Part shown: piece by piece, positions 35,875 through 47,251 of the stretch
Numbering within the stretch: the stretch's first letter is position 1
Layout: every line of letters starts with the position of its first letter
Assembly: GCA_028622995.1 (NCBI GenBank)
Contig: JAJQJQ010000021.1
Coordinates: 930,001 to 994,000, forward strand
DNA length: 64,000 nt
DNA from: Panagrolaimus kolymaensis
Lineage: Eukaryota; Nematoda; Chromadorea; Rhabditida; Panagrolaimidae
Reading direction: 5' to 3'
Program-made: the position numbers and the translations under genes
The notes under the pieces: generated by a model
The model's input: only the letters and a program-made list of their open reading frames with translations
Told to the model about the DNA's origin: nothing
Databases searched by the model: none

Positions 35875-37232
35875 ATGATTTGCAATCAACCAATTATGCT
35901 TTCTCGTCGTCTTCCAGTAATTGAATCCTTATTTAATCATGTTTCAAAAATGCCGCCATCTCAATTTTCACGTCAACTACTCATGAAAACAGCAAATTTT
36001 TCGTTGGATAGCAAAAAAGAAAATGATTATTTGGTTAAAGCAAATAGTTCAATCGTGATTTCAAGAAGAACCAAAAAATTTCGTTATCGCATTACTCATG
36101 CTTTACAACAACGTGATTATAAAGAAGTACGAAAAGAATTTTTTTATTCTCCTGGCAATTTTGTTTACGACGATGCTGAAATCTTAAATGAATTGCTACT
36201 ATGGGTTGAAGAATTGCCACCAATAGCTTCCAAACTTGTTCCACTGTTTATGAATACAATTGTTAGAGGTTATTACCATCTTAAAGAAAGCTTTGCTGAA
36301 AACTTTATTCATCGATTTAATAAGTTTGTTTCATTTGCTAAATTTCTTTGTAACCTTCATTCTTTTTTTAGAATATCTCATTTACCACCATTTGTAAAAG
36401 TCGAAGTTGGAGATGATCGAAAATGTCCTAATTGTTTATCAAATTTTGAACCGAAACCTATACTATATGATAAAAGAATGACTGAACTTTCACGAGCTCT
36501 ATATGTTTATGCAAAGAATGAAAAGGTACCATCAAGAGAAATTGAAACGCTCCATTCTTGTGCAATCTGCTTATTGAAATGGAAAAAAGAATTTTCGTTA
36601 CCTATTTGTTTGGCTGATGTTCCCAATATTATTCATGGTAACATTGAAGGCTCCTATCATTTAGCAGATCGTCGATACCTACCATTTTTCTTAGATGAAA
36701 GGTTACCAAATTTTTCTGCGGTTGGTTTAATTTCAAAGTTTGATTTGCCTGATGACACGACTCAAGAACTTGCACGTTTGAAGAGAGTTGTTTATTATAA
36801 AACATACAATGGATAGTAAGTATTTTTTCTGCTTTCAACTAATCAAGCAAATTTTAGCTATAGTGATGATCTTATTCTACTTTTGATGTTTACCAAATGT
36901 GGTAAAGACACTTATATGGCTACAAATGATCGTTTTCATGATCATATGTATAATCTCAAAAGAATGAAGTGTTCACCTTCTTTAACAATAATCTTTAATA
37001 TTATTGGAAGCAGATGTTTGAAGTTCAATAAAAGCACTGGAGTTTTAGAGGTATGAGTTTATGAATATATTACTTTGAATAAATGTATGTAATTTCTATA
37101 TGATTTTAGAAACCGTGTGAAATTTCGCCATTCGTTCATAAAACATCAACTGGTTATCATTTTGCAATTCGACGTCCGCTTGACGAAAATGGAAATGCCT
37201 ATGACTATTATTGCTGCCATAAATTATTTTAA
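35875..37232 (+). CDS. PRORP/MRPP3-like mitochondrial RNase P nuclease
   Basis: Protein-only RNase P catalytic subunit, expected to cut 5' leaders from mitochondrial tRNAs. Exons 35875-36815, 36858-37050, 37110-37232; 418 aa. The Arg-rich, acid-poor N terminus (SRRLP..., FSRQLL) suits a mitochondrial presequence. Metallonuclease features are in family order: zinc ligands CPNC (184-187), catalytic Asp in LADVPN (248, cf. DGLNV), SDD (317-318, in an SDDLILLLMFTKCG context), NDRFHDH (Asp338), then GYH (His395) and a terminal Cys pair (413-414), which fit the second half of the zinc site. A second CAIC (229-232) is extra. It is shorter than human PRORP (583 aa), and I see no clear PPR repeats in the first 180 residues. 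It is intact although it sits between two gene relics. Introns are 42 and 59 bp and motif-free. Confidence 0.72.
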
Positions 37233-37495
37233 TATTCTTATACTTTGTTTTTGTTTGACAAATATGTAATAAAACTTTTTTCGAAAATCGTGTTTTTTTA
37301 TTGCTCATTTTAAGCTAAACTTTTTTTTAAAGCTATCTTAATCTACGCTTTATCAGCTGCATTCATTTTTATCAAAATCAATATTAAGCATTTTTCTCTT
37401 CAGCAAAATTTTAAAAAATTTGTTCGTTCATTTTTGCGTTATTTAATGATTTATTTTTAATTCCTTTAGATAAATAAATAAAACACAAATATGGT
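37233..37495. other. PRORP 3' flank
   Basis: AATAAA near 37267 is the likely polyadenylation signal of the PRORP gene. Nothing else recognised. Confidence 0.4.
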
Positions 37496-37684
37496 TTGGC
37501 ATCATACGTGGGCACACTACCCCGACAATTTTTCAAATTTTGCGTTACTGTGGCTCGATCGGGTTTAATTCATTCTGATATAAATGAAACAAATGTTTTA
37601 TTAAGAAAAAATTCTTCCTCCCAACGCGAAAGTTACGAAATTACAGCATTATTGTATTTTGGCGATGCCCATTATTCCTTATTG
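37496..37684 (+). pseudogene. hydroxylysine-kinase-like fragment (APH family relic)
   Basis: A single frame contains LPRQF, then GLIHSDINETNVLL, a short basic/Ser spacer, and YEITALLYFGDAHYSLL. This matches the catalytic-loop and metal-binding (IDFGD) block of aminoglycoside-phosphotransferase-fold hydroxylysine kinases (HYKK/AGPHD1). Only about 60 residues are present. The usual HGD reads HSD and the IDFGD Asp is replaced (LYFGD), and no flanking exons are seen, so this is a decayed fragment. The frame ends just before a GC-rich hairpin. Confidence 0.5.
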
Positions 37685-37710
37685 ATCACACATGGGCACA
37701 TGGTGTGTTT

Positions 37711-37730
37711 CGGTGTGTTTTGACACACCG
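37711..37730. other. perfect 8-bp inverted repeat followed by a G-rich tract
   Basis: CGGTGTGT and ACACACCG separated by a 4-base loop, with GAGGGTAGCGGGGTTGCGG directly after. A weaker nested palindrome (CACACATG / CATGGTGTG) lies just before it at about 37687-37707. This is strikingly GC-rich for the region. It could be a transposon end or a junction scar; no partner terminus was found. Confidence 0.4.
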
Positions 37731-37759
37731 GAGGGTAGCGGGGTTGCGGTCGGATTTTA

Positions 37760-39090
37760 GGAAGGGTATCGTTTTGTAATTCAAAAATTTTTAAAAATCG
37801 TTGTTTTTCCAGCAAAAAAAAAGAAAAAAAATTTACTCAAAACGCATTAAAAACAAACTTTTTTAAAATAAAGTTAAAAATAAAAAAAACTTATAACAAG
37901 CGATATGTATGATAAAAAAAACCCTTTGACAGCAATTATAATGAATAATAATTACTTTAATATAAGAACGCATTTTAGTAACTCCAAGATCTGTGACAAT
38001 ATTTTTTTAAATGGTCAATAAATATGGGTGGATTAAAGATTAATGGCCAATGGCCATAGTCAATTTTTTATAACTGAATTAAAAATTGAAAGGAAAAAAT
38101 AAATAAATATTTTAAAAAACCATTATTAATAATAAAATATATTTAAGTTTGGTTAACATCGCCGATAGCTCGATTGAAGATAAAAAACTAATAACATTTT
38201 ATTAGTCCAAAAATAAAGGCTTTTGACAAAATATAATCATTTAAAATCTTCTTCATTTTAACGGGACAGTTGAAACAAAATATGTATTTTTTTGTTTTTA
38301 GAAAGAAAGTAATTTAGTTTAAAAACTCAAAAGAAAATATTAAATACTCTGCCCGGCTAAAGCGAAGAAAAATCCTTCATTTTTTTCAATTTGGTATTTT
38401 TTAATGCGATAAAAAGGCACATAAAAAATGACAATATTATTTTATTTAATGCCAAAAAGTTAGCAGCTTTGATTTAAAAAAATCTAACCGTTTGAGTAAT
38501 AACCAAACTATAATTTTTCTTGATAATTTAGACTTGTTGGTTCGAACAAACAAAGTTTAAAAAAAAGATAAAAGTGAATAAAATTATTTTTAATGATATA
38601 ATCCTTACCAAATAATTACTTTTTCCCGTATTAAAATAAGGTTTAAGATTGTTAGTTTAATTTCAAAAACGCTGACGTTTTATTAATTATTTTTAATTGA
38701 CAATTTGTTTTTATTATCACAACTTTTCCTTTCTTAAAAATTATTAATTTCTATGAAATTATCACTAATATTTGGATTTGTTTATTGTCAGCTCGACATT
38801 TCTTCTTTCTTTTTAAAAAGAAATCAATTTCTGTGAAATATTTACCAATTTTTTTAAGTAAAAATTCTTTTTTTAATTTTTTTCCCTTCTGATTTCCTTA
38901 TATGTAAATTATTTTGCATTTTGTTTAAACTTTCTGGTTAACTAATTTGAAAGCAAATATAAGTTCTAAGCTCGCTTCTTCGATCGCAAAATTAAAAGAA
39001 TTTAATCTTATCATTTTTAAAGCTTTTGCCCAATAATTTTAATTCAACCAAACTTTCAAGTAAAAAATGTTGTAACTATGATTTTTGAAA
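37760..39090. other. AT-rich spacer without motif array
   Basis: About 1.3 kb with only one weak TAACTG near 38070. No coding signal, repeats or RNA genes seen. Confidence 0.4.
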
Positions 39091-40010
39091 GAAAAAACTG
39101 TAATGATGTTTTTCTATTGGTAATTTTGGAGAAAATTTTTTCAAAATTAATTAAATAAACTGCATCCCAACAACGCTTCTTCTTTTTCTTTTTTTAAAAT
39201 TCAAAACTGTATTTATATAATATGATTCGGAAATTAATTTAACTTTATTATGTTCTCCATTATTATTTCCTTTTTTATAACTGTGAACAATTATTTTCAA
39301 ATTTTTAATTAAGTTAACTGAGGGTGAATGAAATTGCCGGACAATACCTCGGTTCATCATTTAAAGTTTTTTCTAAAATTTTTAACTGCTTTTCGCTTTT
39401 ATCAAATTTTTGTAAATTTTTTATAACTGAAATCACGCGCTTTAGCTTTGGTTTATTTAAGGCAAATATCTCCTCTCACTTTTTTAAATTTAAAACTGTT
39501 TACAAAATATATTAGTGGGAGATTAATAATTAAACTTTACGATTGTTCATAATTATTCCTTATCATTAGGAATTCCCAAGGAAAAAATATATAAAACTGT
39601 TTATTAAAAGAACTAAATTAATTACAACAAAGTTTAATCGTTGAAGAATTAATTTTGTAAAATTGATATGCTTTTATCAATAAGCTATCGATTAATTATA
39701 TGTACATAAAAAGCTAAAACTGGATAGCATGAAAAAAAAACTAAATTTGCAACAATCCCTCAAAGCATACAAAAAAAATTTAAAAACTGTATTTATCCAG
39801 TTTTTGGATAATTATTCCTTCTTTTTTTCGGTTTGATTTGAAATCTGATAAAAATTTTATAAATAAATAAAATTGACTTTTATGTAGGGCGTCGGATGAA
39901 GGCAATCAAACGACAAAATAAAAATAAATGTTAATTAACTTATTTTTTCTCTTTTCAACGGGTTATTTGTTTATGAGGCAAAATTAAAAAATTTTTAAAA
40001 TAAAACTGCT
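39091..40010 (+). repeat. AAACTG motif array
   Basis: + strand motif copies near 39097, 39158, 39205, 39280, 39316, 39382, 39424, 39492, 39593, 39716, 39783 and 40003. The orientation is the same as in 1-34 kb, so the inverted island at 34.9-35.5 kb is flanked on both sides by + arrays. Confidence 0.65.
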
Positions 40011-40960
40011 TTTCAAAAAAAATCCATTTTTATCTTTTAAATTTTTTGTTTTGTTTTGTTTTTTGTTCGCCCCTTATTTCGTCATCACAGCCGCCGCCTG
40101 CTGTTACCACGTCACACATCCCTTCTTTTTCTTTATCTCTTGCTTTAACTACTTGATGAAAGAAAAAATAAATTAAAATGAATGAACCCAAACCAAAAAA
40201 ATGTTATTTTTTATGGTTAAAATCGACCGACGACGACAATCTTTTTTCTTTTCCTTTTTTTCTTTTAACTTTTTGTTTTATCGAACCTTTTACTCTCTTC
40301 TCCTCTGCGTTTCTGTGACCATTCAAAACATTTTTTCATTATTTAACTTTGACACGCATATATTTTTTTTTTATCGGTTGCTGCTTGTTGCTTGCTTTGA
40401 CGACTTGATAGAAAATAAAAGTTTTTTCCCCAAAAAAAATTATTTGATGCGAATGTGAGAACTACGATATGCATCAGGCGATGGATGGTGAAACCCAACC
40501 AAAATTATTTTTTTTATCAAAAAAGAAAAAAGAAAATGATAAGTTTCAAACATAGAAAAAAAATGTGAACACACGAGAGAGAAACTAAAATAAATTATGT
40601 CCAAGAAAAGAGCCATTTGAGAATTGAAAAAAAGTTTTTGCGAGAGAAAAAAAATTGTGGAATGGATAACTAACTAAAAATAATATAATGGGGAAATGCA
40701 TTTTTTTTGATGACAGGGAATTATCGGTCGTCGATTATTAGTATCATTGATTTTTTGTGATTATGTTGAAATTTTTTTTTGCTGAAGCAACATAGAAAAA
40801 ATGTGTGTCTTTAAATTATTTTGTGTATAAAAATTGTATGTGAAAGTGACAGGGATGTTCATCTTCTTTTTTTATAAATATTGTTGAGGGGAAAGAAGTC
40901 TTTGAGACATCAATAAGCAATCAGTGGTGTCAATTTGAAGAAGAAAATTTTAAGTTTTAA
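40011..40960. other. motif-free island
   Basis: No AACTG. Contains GACCGACGACGACAATC near 40225 and GCCGCCGCCTGC near 40090. Phe-rich frames are homopolymer products. Possible regulatory region (inference). Confidence 0.3.
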
Positions 40961-41495
40961 AAACTGTGGTAATCAATGTCGTGCGTTTTTATTGAGCTCA
41001 TTAAAAAAATTTTAGTTAAAGTTAAAACTGACTTTCAAAGTTATTTGGTGATTTTTTAAAAATTAAAAATTACTTTGTTTTAATTATCAGAAGAAAATAA
41101 AAATCGCCTTTAAAACTGTTTTCCATCAAAAATAAATTTTAATCTGTTTGAATTACAAACTTTTTAACGGTTCAATCATAGCTTTTTTATTCCTTCAAAA
41201 AATTTTTAGAGTTAATTAAAAACAAACTTTGGGATTTTAAACAAAAACTGTGCGTATCATCTGCAGTGGGTTTGAAAATAAAAAGATATAAAAAAAATTT
41301 TAAACTGATTAATTAGTAATTTATTAATTCTCTTAAATTTAAAAAAAAACTGTGGATCAATGTGTTGTTTAATTTTCAATCCATATTTTGGAGAATAATA
41401 AAAATTATCATAAAAAACTGTGAAGAGTTAATTCCATAGGATTTTAAATCAACATTTTTTAGTAGCTGATTCCATAATTTCAAAAAAACTGTCTT
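40961..41495 (+). repeat. AAACTG motif array, last dense + block
   Basis: + strand copies near 40961, 41024, 41113, 41245, 41301, 41347, 41415 and 41486. After this point only isolated + copies are seen (49403, 49891, 50193) before the reversed arrays begin near 54.9 kb. Confidence 0.65.
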
Positions 41496-42800
41496 CTTAC
41501 TTCTCATTTTTTTGTTTGATCGACCAATAAATTTTTTTGACAAACCACAAAAAAAAATTCATAGCTTCGAAAGATTTTTTTTTCTTCCCAAAAATTTCTT
41601 TTTCTTTTTTCTTTTTTCTTTTTCTGGACAAGAGCAAAAAAAAAACTTTTTTTTAATTTATTTTTTGTTCAGTCCGTAAAAGTCCTCCTGCATTCCCCCA
41701 AATGCTTTGCTGCAATTGTCTAAAGCGATAAGCAGCAAGAAAGCAACTAGAAAGAAAAGCAAGAAACGAAAAACGACCGTTCAAATAAAAATGCAAACAA
41801 CATTTTTTCATTTTTCATACATTTTTTTCTTCTTCTCTTCTCTCTCCGCTATAGTTGTTTCTTTTTCTCACTTTTTGTTTGTCCAGTGTGTGTGTGTATT
41901 CCTCCCATTTATTTTTTTCTTTGACTTTTTATTTTTCTCTGCATATCTCTTTTAAAATGAAAGACTATTTTCAATTTTTCTCTGCTCCTCCATTTTCCAT
42001 CCACCCAAAGAAGCAATTCTCTTTCTCTCAATCCCCTCTTTCAAAATAAAAAAAACTAAAAACTATTGAACGATGACAATAAAGTTGACGGCGTCGACGA
42101 CTTGCATTGCATGCAGCCAAACACACACATATACGCCTAACAAAATTTGTGTGTAAGTCGTGGTGGAGCTAGTCGTCGTCGTAATGCAATGCAAATGAAG
42201 GCGGTGGTGGTGGTAGTAGTTTTAAAAGAGCAGCAGCAACAACACGAAAAAGTATTCAGTCGATTTTGGGTTGTGATGGTTCATAGTAGTTAGTAGTTGT
42301 GGTGGTGGTTGTTGCTTTGTTGGACTGCTGAATTCGAGTATGCATAATTTTATTTTTCTCTAACTTTCTTTCTATCTCTCTATCAAATTCATACACATAC
42401 ATATGCATATATAACCACTCTCTTTTTCTTTCTCTCTATTTTATTTTTCACTTTAACAACAACATTGTGGAGAGTTGTTTTCCCCTTCATACTTGCTTGC
42501 CTGCCTTGCTTGTCTTGCTACTTGTCGTCGTCAGTCAACCACCCCATTTCACTTTTTTGTTTTGTTTCTCCTCCTTCTTTCTTTTTTTGTTCACGTTTTT
42601 TTATTTTGTTGCTGCTGCTCTCATTTTTTTTCTCCGAATGATGAAAAACGTGTACGTGCGTGCATAATATTTTTATATTTGTGCTAAAAAAAAATCCTAT
42701 ATTTTTCTCCCAAAAATTAATTTAGTTTGATTTTTATCTATTTTTTTTATAAATTTCTCGAGATTTTTGATATAATTATCTCATTTTTCTCATATTATTT
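41496..42800. other. non-coding, simple-sequence-rich region
   Basis: CT-rich tracts, GGCGGTGGTGGTGGTAG (about 42200), GTCGTCGTCGTAATG (about 42174), GTTGTGGTGGTGGTTG (about 42296) and CATACACATACATATGCATATA (about 42390, split by spaces in the record). Open frames are low-complexity Phe/Ser/Leu. No gene supported; could be a promoter region. Confidence 0.35.
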
Positions 42801-42902
42801 TTTATAGGAAAGTTTATAATCATCAAGGATTACAAATTATCGATACTGGGATTTTCCAGTTGCATGTTATTGAGCCTATTCAACAAGACGAATAGGAGGT
42901 TT

Positions 42903-43303
42903 ATGATTAAGTGTTTACTGACGGGTAAGAATTATAATAATATATATTCCCCATATATGACTATATCTCGTTAACGCAATATCCTAGTGTCCTTGATTTT
43001 TTGGAATATATTCCGAAAAGCCCAATATTTTTTGATAATAAAAACAATGTTTGTCATTTTTTTCAGATTTTGAACCGGTTTCAGTGAGGTTATCACGGAA
43101 ACGTAAGAAACTGAAGGCATCAATCAGCATTCAGTCGTCTCCTTCATCATTATTATTATTATCAACTACTCTTTTTGATAAAAAAGAGCTGCAGAGCGTC
43201 ACCAATACGTCTCCGACGGATTTAAAAGGCGTATGCTTTTTGAAGAATCAAAAATCCTTCATTTCAGAAAGTCGAATTTCATTCAACTCTTTTATAGCTA
43301 ACT
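42903..43303 (+). CDS. possible small two-exon coding segment
   Basis: ATG at 42903 gives MIKCLLT to a donor at 42924 (GTAAGA). An acceptor TTTTTTCAG before 43067 continues the frame through a basic segment (RLSRKRKKLKAS), a Ser/Leu stretch, and a donor-like GTAAGT after 43303. Phases agree, but no third exon or stop is clear, and no family is recognised. It may be a real short gene, a relic or chance. Confidence 0.25.
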
Positions 43304-44051
43304 GTAAGTTGTTTAACATAAAAAACATATATATTTCATCAAGTTTTTGGTGGGGAGAAAAAAAAAACGGAAATACATAGATAAAATCAATTTATTAGAA
43401 GCATCAGCAAAGCAAAGCAAAACCGATCTTATCAATCAAATTTTTTTCAAAAAATGCGCGCTTTGACGATTTTCTCATGAAATCAAAAATGTGCGAGCAA
43501 ATTGCGAAACTTTGTTCCCAAAAAATTTTTTTCGCTTGCATCATTTTTTTTCAATCAAAGTTTCAACAAAAAGTTTTTTATACTTTGCTTTTCTTGATTG
43601 ATTGTTTCATCAAACAATTTATTCATCGCTCAAATTTTAAAAATTCATAGTTTTATCTATGCATTTGTGGTTTATAAAGCTGAAAATCGTCTATGGTTTT
43701 ATGGTATGTTAAACACATTTTTCTTTCTTTGGGTGTATCAAAACTTGTGAAAAAGCATAAATTTGCATTTCTCCTTCCATTTTTTTATTCCAATAGTCGA
43801 GCATTTTTTTACGCATCAGTCTTTGTTGCTTCAAATTCACGACGACGTTGCTTTCCTGCTTTTTGGGTTTTAAAGGCATATGCCATTCTGTTATTACCAT
43901 AGGTATTCTATTGGTGCTTGATGCAAAAGAATCAGATTTTGGATAGTTTTGCTTTAAAATGTTGGGTATATCTTCTTTTATGACTTATTAATATCTTCTT
44001 CTTTTCAGCTAATTTTCCTCAAATTTCTTGAAAAACAAACAATAATTCATC
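43304..44051. promoter_or_regulatory. eIF5 upstream region
   Basis: AT-rich, no coding signal. CTTCTTCTTTTCAG ending at 44008, 43 bp before the eIF5 start codon, is a good acceptor for either a leader intron or spliced-leader addition. Confidence 0.4.
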
Positions 44052-45393
44052 ATGGCTCTCAACGTCAACCGCTCCGTTATTGATCCATTCTACCGCTATA
44101 AAATGCCTCGCCTTCAAGCTAAGGTTGAAGGAAAAGGAAATGGCATTAAGACTGTTATTGCAAATATGACTGATATTGCAAAAGCACTTGGTCGTCCACC
44201 AACTTATCCAACAAAGTATTTCGGCTGTGAACTTGGTGCTCAAACTAATGTTGACACCAAAAATGAACGTTATATCGTCAATGGCGAACATGATGCCACT
44301 AAGCTTCAAGATCTTTTGGATGGCTTTATCAAGAAGTTTGTTCTTTGTCCTGCATGTGATAATCCTGAAACTGTTTTGGTATGTTTCACTTTTCCATTCT
44401 TATATTCATAAACTTACTCCTTACATTTTTAGAACGTAAAACGCCAAGTTATCAACAGCAAATGCAAGGCATGTGGACATGCTTTTGTTATTGATCCCAA
44501 GCATAAGCTTTCAACCTTCATCATCAAAAATCCTCCGCCATCATCTGATAACGGTGATACTGAAAAGAAAGAAAATGGTTCTCCTGTTGATGATCGAAAT
44601 GGTTTTGACTTTAAAGAAAATCACCAGAATGCTGAACCTGACGATGATGATTGGGCTGAACCTGAAGAAGAAGAACGGCTTACTGCGCATATTGGTAAAC
44701 TCGTCATTGACAAGGATTTGGATAAATCAACTGATGAACGTCTTGATATGCTCCATCAGTTCTTCATGTCTGCTAAGAAAGATGGCACTATTCAAGATCA
44801 CAAGAAAATCTTAAATGAAGCTGAACGTCTTGAACTCAAAACAAAAGCACCTTTACTTCTCTGCGACGTTCTCTTTGATGCTGATGTACTCAATCAAATC
44901 AAAACTTATCAAATCTTGCTTTATCGTTTCTTAAAAGATGATCCTAAAGCTCAACGTCATTTCTTGGGTGGTATCGAACAGCTCATTGAGAAGCACAAAG
45001 ATCAACTTTTCTCTCGTGCTCCACATATTCTCAAGTCCTTATATGATCATGATCTGGTTGATGAAGACGTTATTCTTGGTTGGGGTGCTAAGGTAAGCAA
45101 TAATCTTTCTTATTCTTTCCTTACTAACACTTTTTTTTCAGCCTAGCGGCAAGTACGTTACAAAGAAATTTGCTCAACAAGTCATCACCACATGTCAACC
45201 TGTATTAACATGGCTGGAAGAAGCTGAAGAAGACACTGAAGAATCCGACGAAGATGATGTCGAAATTGCTTTTGATGAACGTTCACGTGAAGTTGGAACC
45301 ATTGAACAGCCTAAGCCTAAAGTCGCTCATGCTGATGAAGTCAAAGCTGAAGTTGAAGAAAATGGCGACGAAATTGACATTGATGATATCTGA
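44052..45393 (+). CDS. translation initiation factor eIF5
   Basis: GTPase-activating protein for eIF2 in the 43S pre-initiation complex, acting in the cytosol at start-codon selection. Exons 44052-44378, 44433-45092, 45142-45393; 412 aa, close to the usual length. The N-terminal domain contains Arg15 (YRYKMPR), the arginine finger position of eIF5. The zinc finger is CPAC (99-102) with CKAC (120-123). A Glu/Asp/Lys linker follows, then the W2/HEAT domain from about 215 and a C-terminal acidic box ([14 protein letters not shown]) for eIF2-beta and eIF1 contacts. Introns are 49-54 bp and lack the AAACTG motif. AATAAA near 45525. Codon use is even and C-ending codons are common, as expected for a highly expressed gene. 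Confidence 0.95.
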
Positions 45394-45786
45394 AGTCAAT
45401 CGTATTTATCGCTACCTACTATGAAATGTATTCTCTTGTATTTCATTTATCTTTTATTGTTTTTTACTTTTATGTATTTTTCATGTAAGCAGTATCCATT
45501 TACTCTTATGCTTTTGGTTATTGAAATAAAATTTTTATAAGTTGATTTTTGTGTAAAGAGGAAGGAAATGTGATTGGAAATAAGAATTGGAGGAAGTAAA
45601 GGTGTTTGATGGACGATTAGAAGCCAATATGCAATTCATTAATTTGCATGAAAATGAAGCGGCTTTTGATTTTTCTTGCGTTCATGCAAATTTCAAATTT
45701 TTTCACTTTCGCTTTCATTTGAATCATTTCACATTGAAGACACACCAACGAAAGAGCAATCAAAGTTAGAAAAGAAGAAAAGTAAA

Positions 45787-46582
45787 ATGGAACGCCCGGA
45801 TCAAATTTGCCATCTTTGTAAACAACCAATAACTGATGATAAATGGACGGATATTTTAGAGGTTTGTTTGCTTGTTTCACATTTTAAGGGAGTAATACAA
45901 AACATGGAAGCGTTGTTGAAGAATTTTTGTTAAAATCGGAAGTTTTTGATGCTTCTAAGTTTTTGTGTTTCTTCTTTTTGCATTTGATTAATATGTGTTG
46001 ATTATTTTTTAGAAAGCCTATCATAATGATTGTATGGAATGCAGCAAATGTCGAAAACGTGGTGGATTTGAAAAATTTATTCTTCGTGAAAATATGGTTC
46101 GTACTTTTATGTTTTTACATTCATATGTGCTTGGATTACTGTGACTTCTATGTAGCTTTCATAACTTTATGAAAGTGTTGCCTTCTAATTATTACTATTA
46201 TTGTTTTAGGCATTTTGTCCTGATTGTGATGCATCAATAACAAGTGGAAAATCTGCAATATCTTTATGGCAAAATGATTCACATGGACGTCAATGTAATA
46301 TTTGTAAATCAACTGCTATTGGACAACGTGTACTTCGAGATGGTAAAATTTATTGTCATCAATGTTATCGAGTAAGTTTCACCATACATTTAACAAAAAC
46401 CTTTAATCAATCCTCGTCGGGGCAATTTTCAGTGTTATCATTGTCAATTTACTATGGGAAATGATAATTGCTTGATACTTCTTGATCGACTTTATTGCTT
46501 TCAATGTGAAAAAGAATACAATGCTCAACGATTTTTACTTGGCAAATGTGGTTCTGGTCCAATGGTTTTATCATTTTTATAA
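45787..46582 (+). CDS. small LIM-domain protein
   Basis: Four exons (45787-45861, 46013-46096, 46210-46371, 46433-46582), 156 aa. LIM 1: CHLC near residues 8-11, then HNDC-MEC-SKC and CPDC, which fits the LIM consensus. LIM 2: CNIC, CHQC-YRC-YHC, CFQC, with Cys in place of the usual His of the first finger. Nothing lies outside the two LIM modules, so it is probably an adaptor rather than a transcription factor or kinase. It starts 394 bp after the eIF5 stop in the same orientation; the spacing is larger than typical nematode operons, so co-transcription is possible but not shown. Introns of 61-151 bp lack the AAACTG motif. Specific orthologue not recognised. Confidence 0.82.
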
Positions 46583-47251
46583 ATAATAATAATAATCATA
46601 ATTTTCTTCTTCCATTTGTAATGCATTTTTGATTGAATGAATAAAATAAATAAACAATAAACGTTTTTGTCCATTCACGAATCGAGAGTCTAACTTTTCC
46701 ATAAAGTTTCAAACATTGCAAATTGGAAGAATTGTCCCATCTTTGAAAATTTCGATGAATTTCAGCGATTGAACATGCGAGGAAAGCATATTTGACATTG
46801 GCTGATATAGTTTATAAACGCGGCTTGCTATTATTCAGCATCTCCTCCTCAAACTATATATGACCATTGCTTGAGAAAAAAAAGTGACACAATTTGTGGA
46901 ATGAAACACACAACAACAAAGTACGAAAAACGTTTTTTTTCTTTGCTTCTCTCATTTTTTTTTGTTCAAATGAATCAATTTCAAGCAACTTTTTTTCCCT
47001 CTTTTAGTTTTGCGTTCTTCAAGCATTATTTTTTTTTCAAACGTGTTTGCTTTTTCTTTTTTTCAAGCGACGACGACGACTTTCGTGATAGCTGATTTTT
47101 TTTTGTTCTCATAAAATATTCTAATTTCCATCTTCTTTTTTTAGTTTATGCCCAAACTTCGGGTGAAAGAAGAAGTGTACTAACCTGCTTGCATATCAAA
47201 AAAAAGAAAGAAGCAACAACAACGAGAAGAAGTAAAAGAAGAAAAAAATAA
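46583..47251. other. LIM / sphingomyelinase spacer
   Basis: Multiple AATAAA signals at about 46640-46660 for the LIM gene. GACGACGACGAC lies near 47070. Short frames here are simple-sequence products. An upstream exon or promoter for the next gene may lie here but is not visible. Confidence 0.4.

Noticed and set aside
38520..38560. TGGTTCGAAC as a possible tRNA T-arm
   Set aside because: No cloverleaf stems or D-arm at the right distance. No tRNA, rRNA or snRNA gene was found in the window.
45394..47251. eIF5-LIM-sphingomyelinase as a nematode operon
   Set aside because: Same orientation, but spacers of about 0.4 and 0.67 kb with AATAAA signals in each are larger than typical operon gaps; left as unproven.
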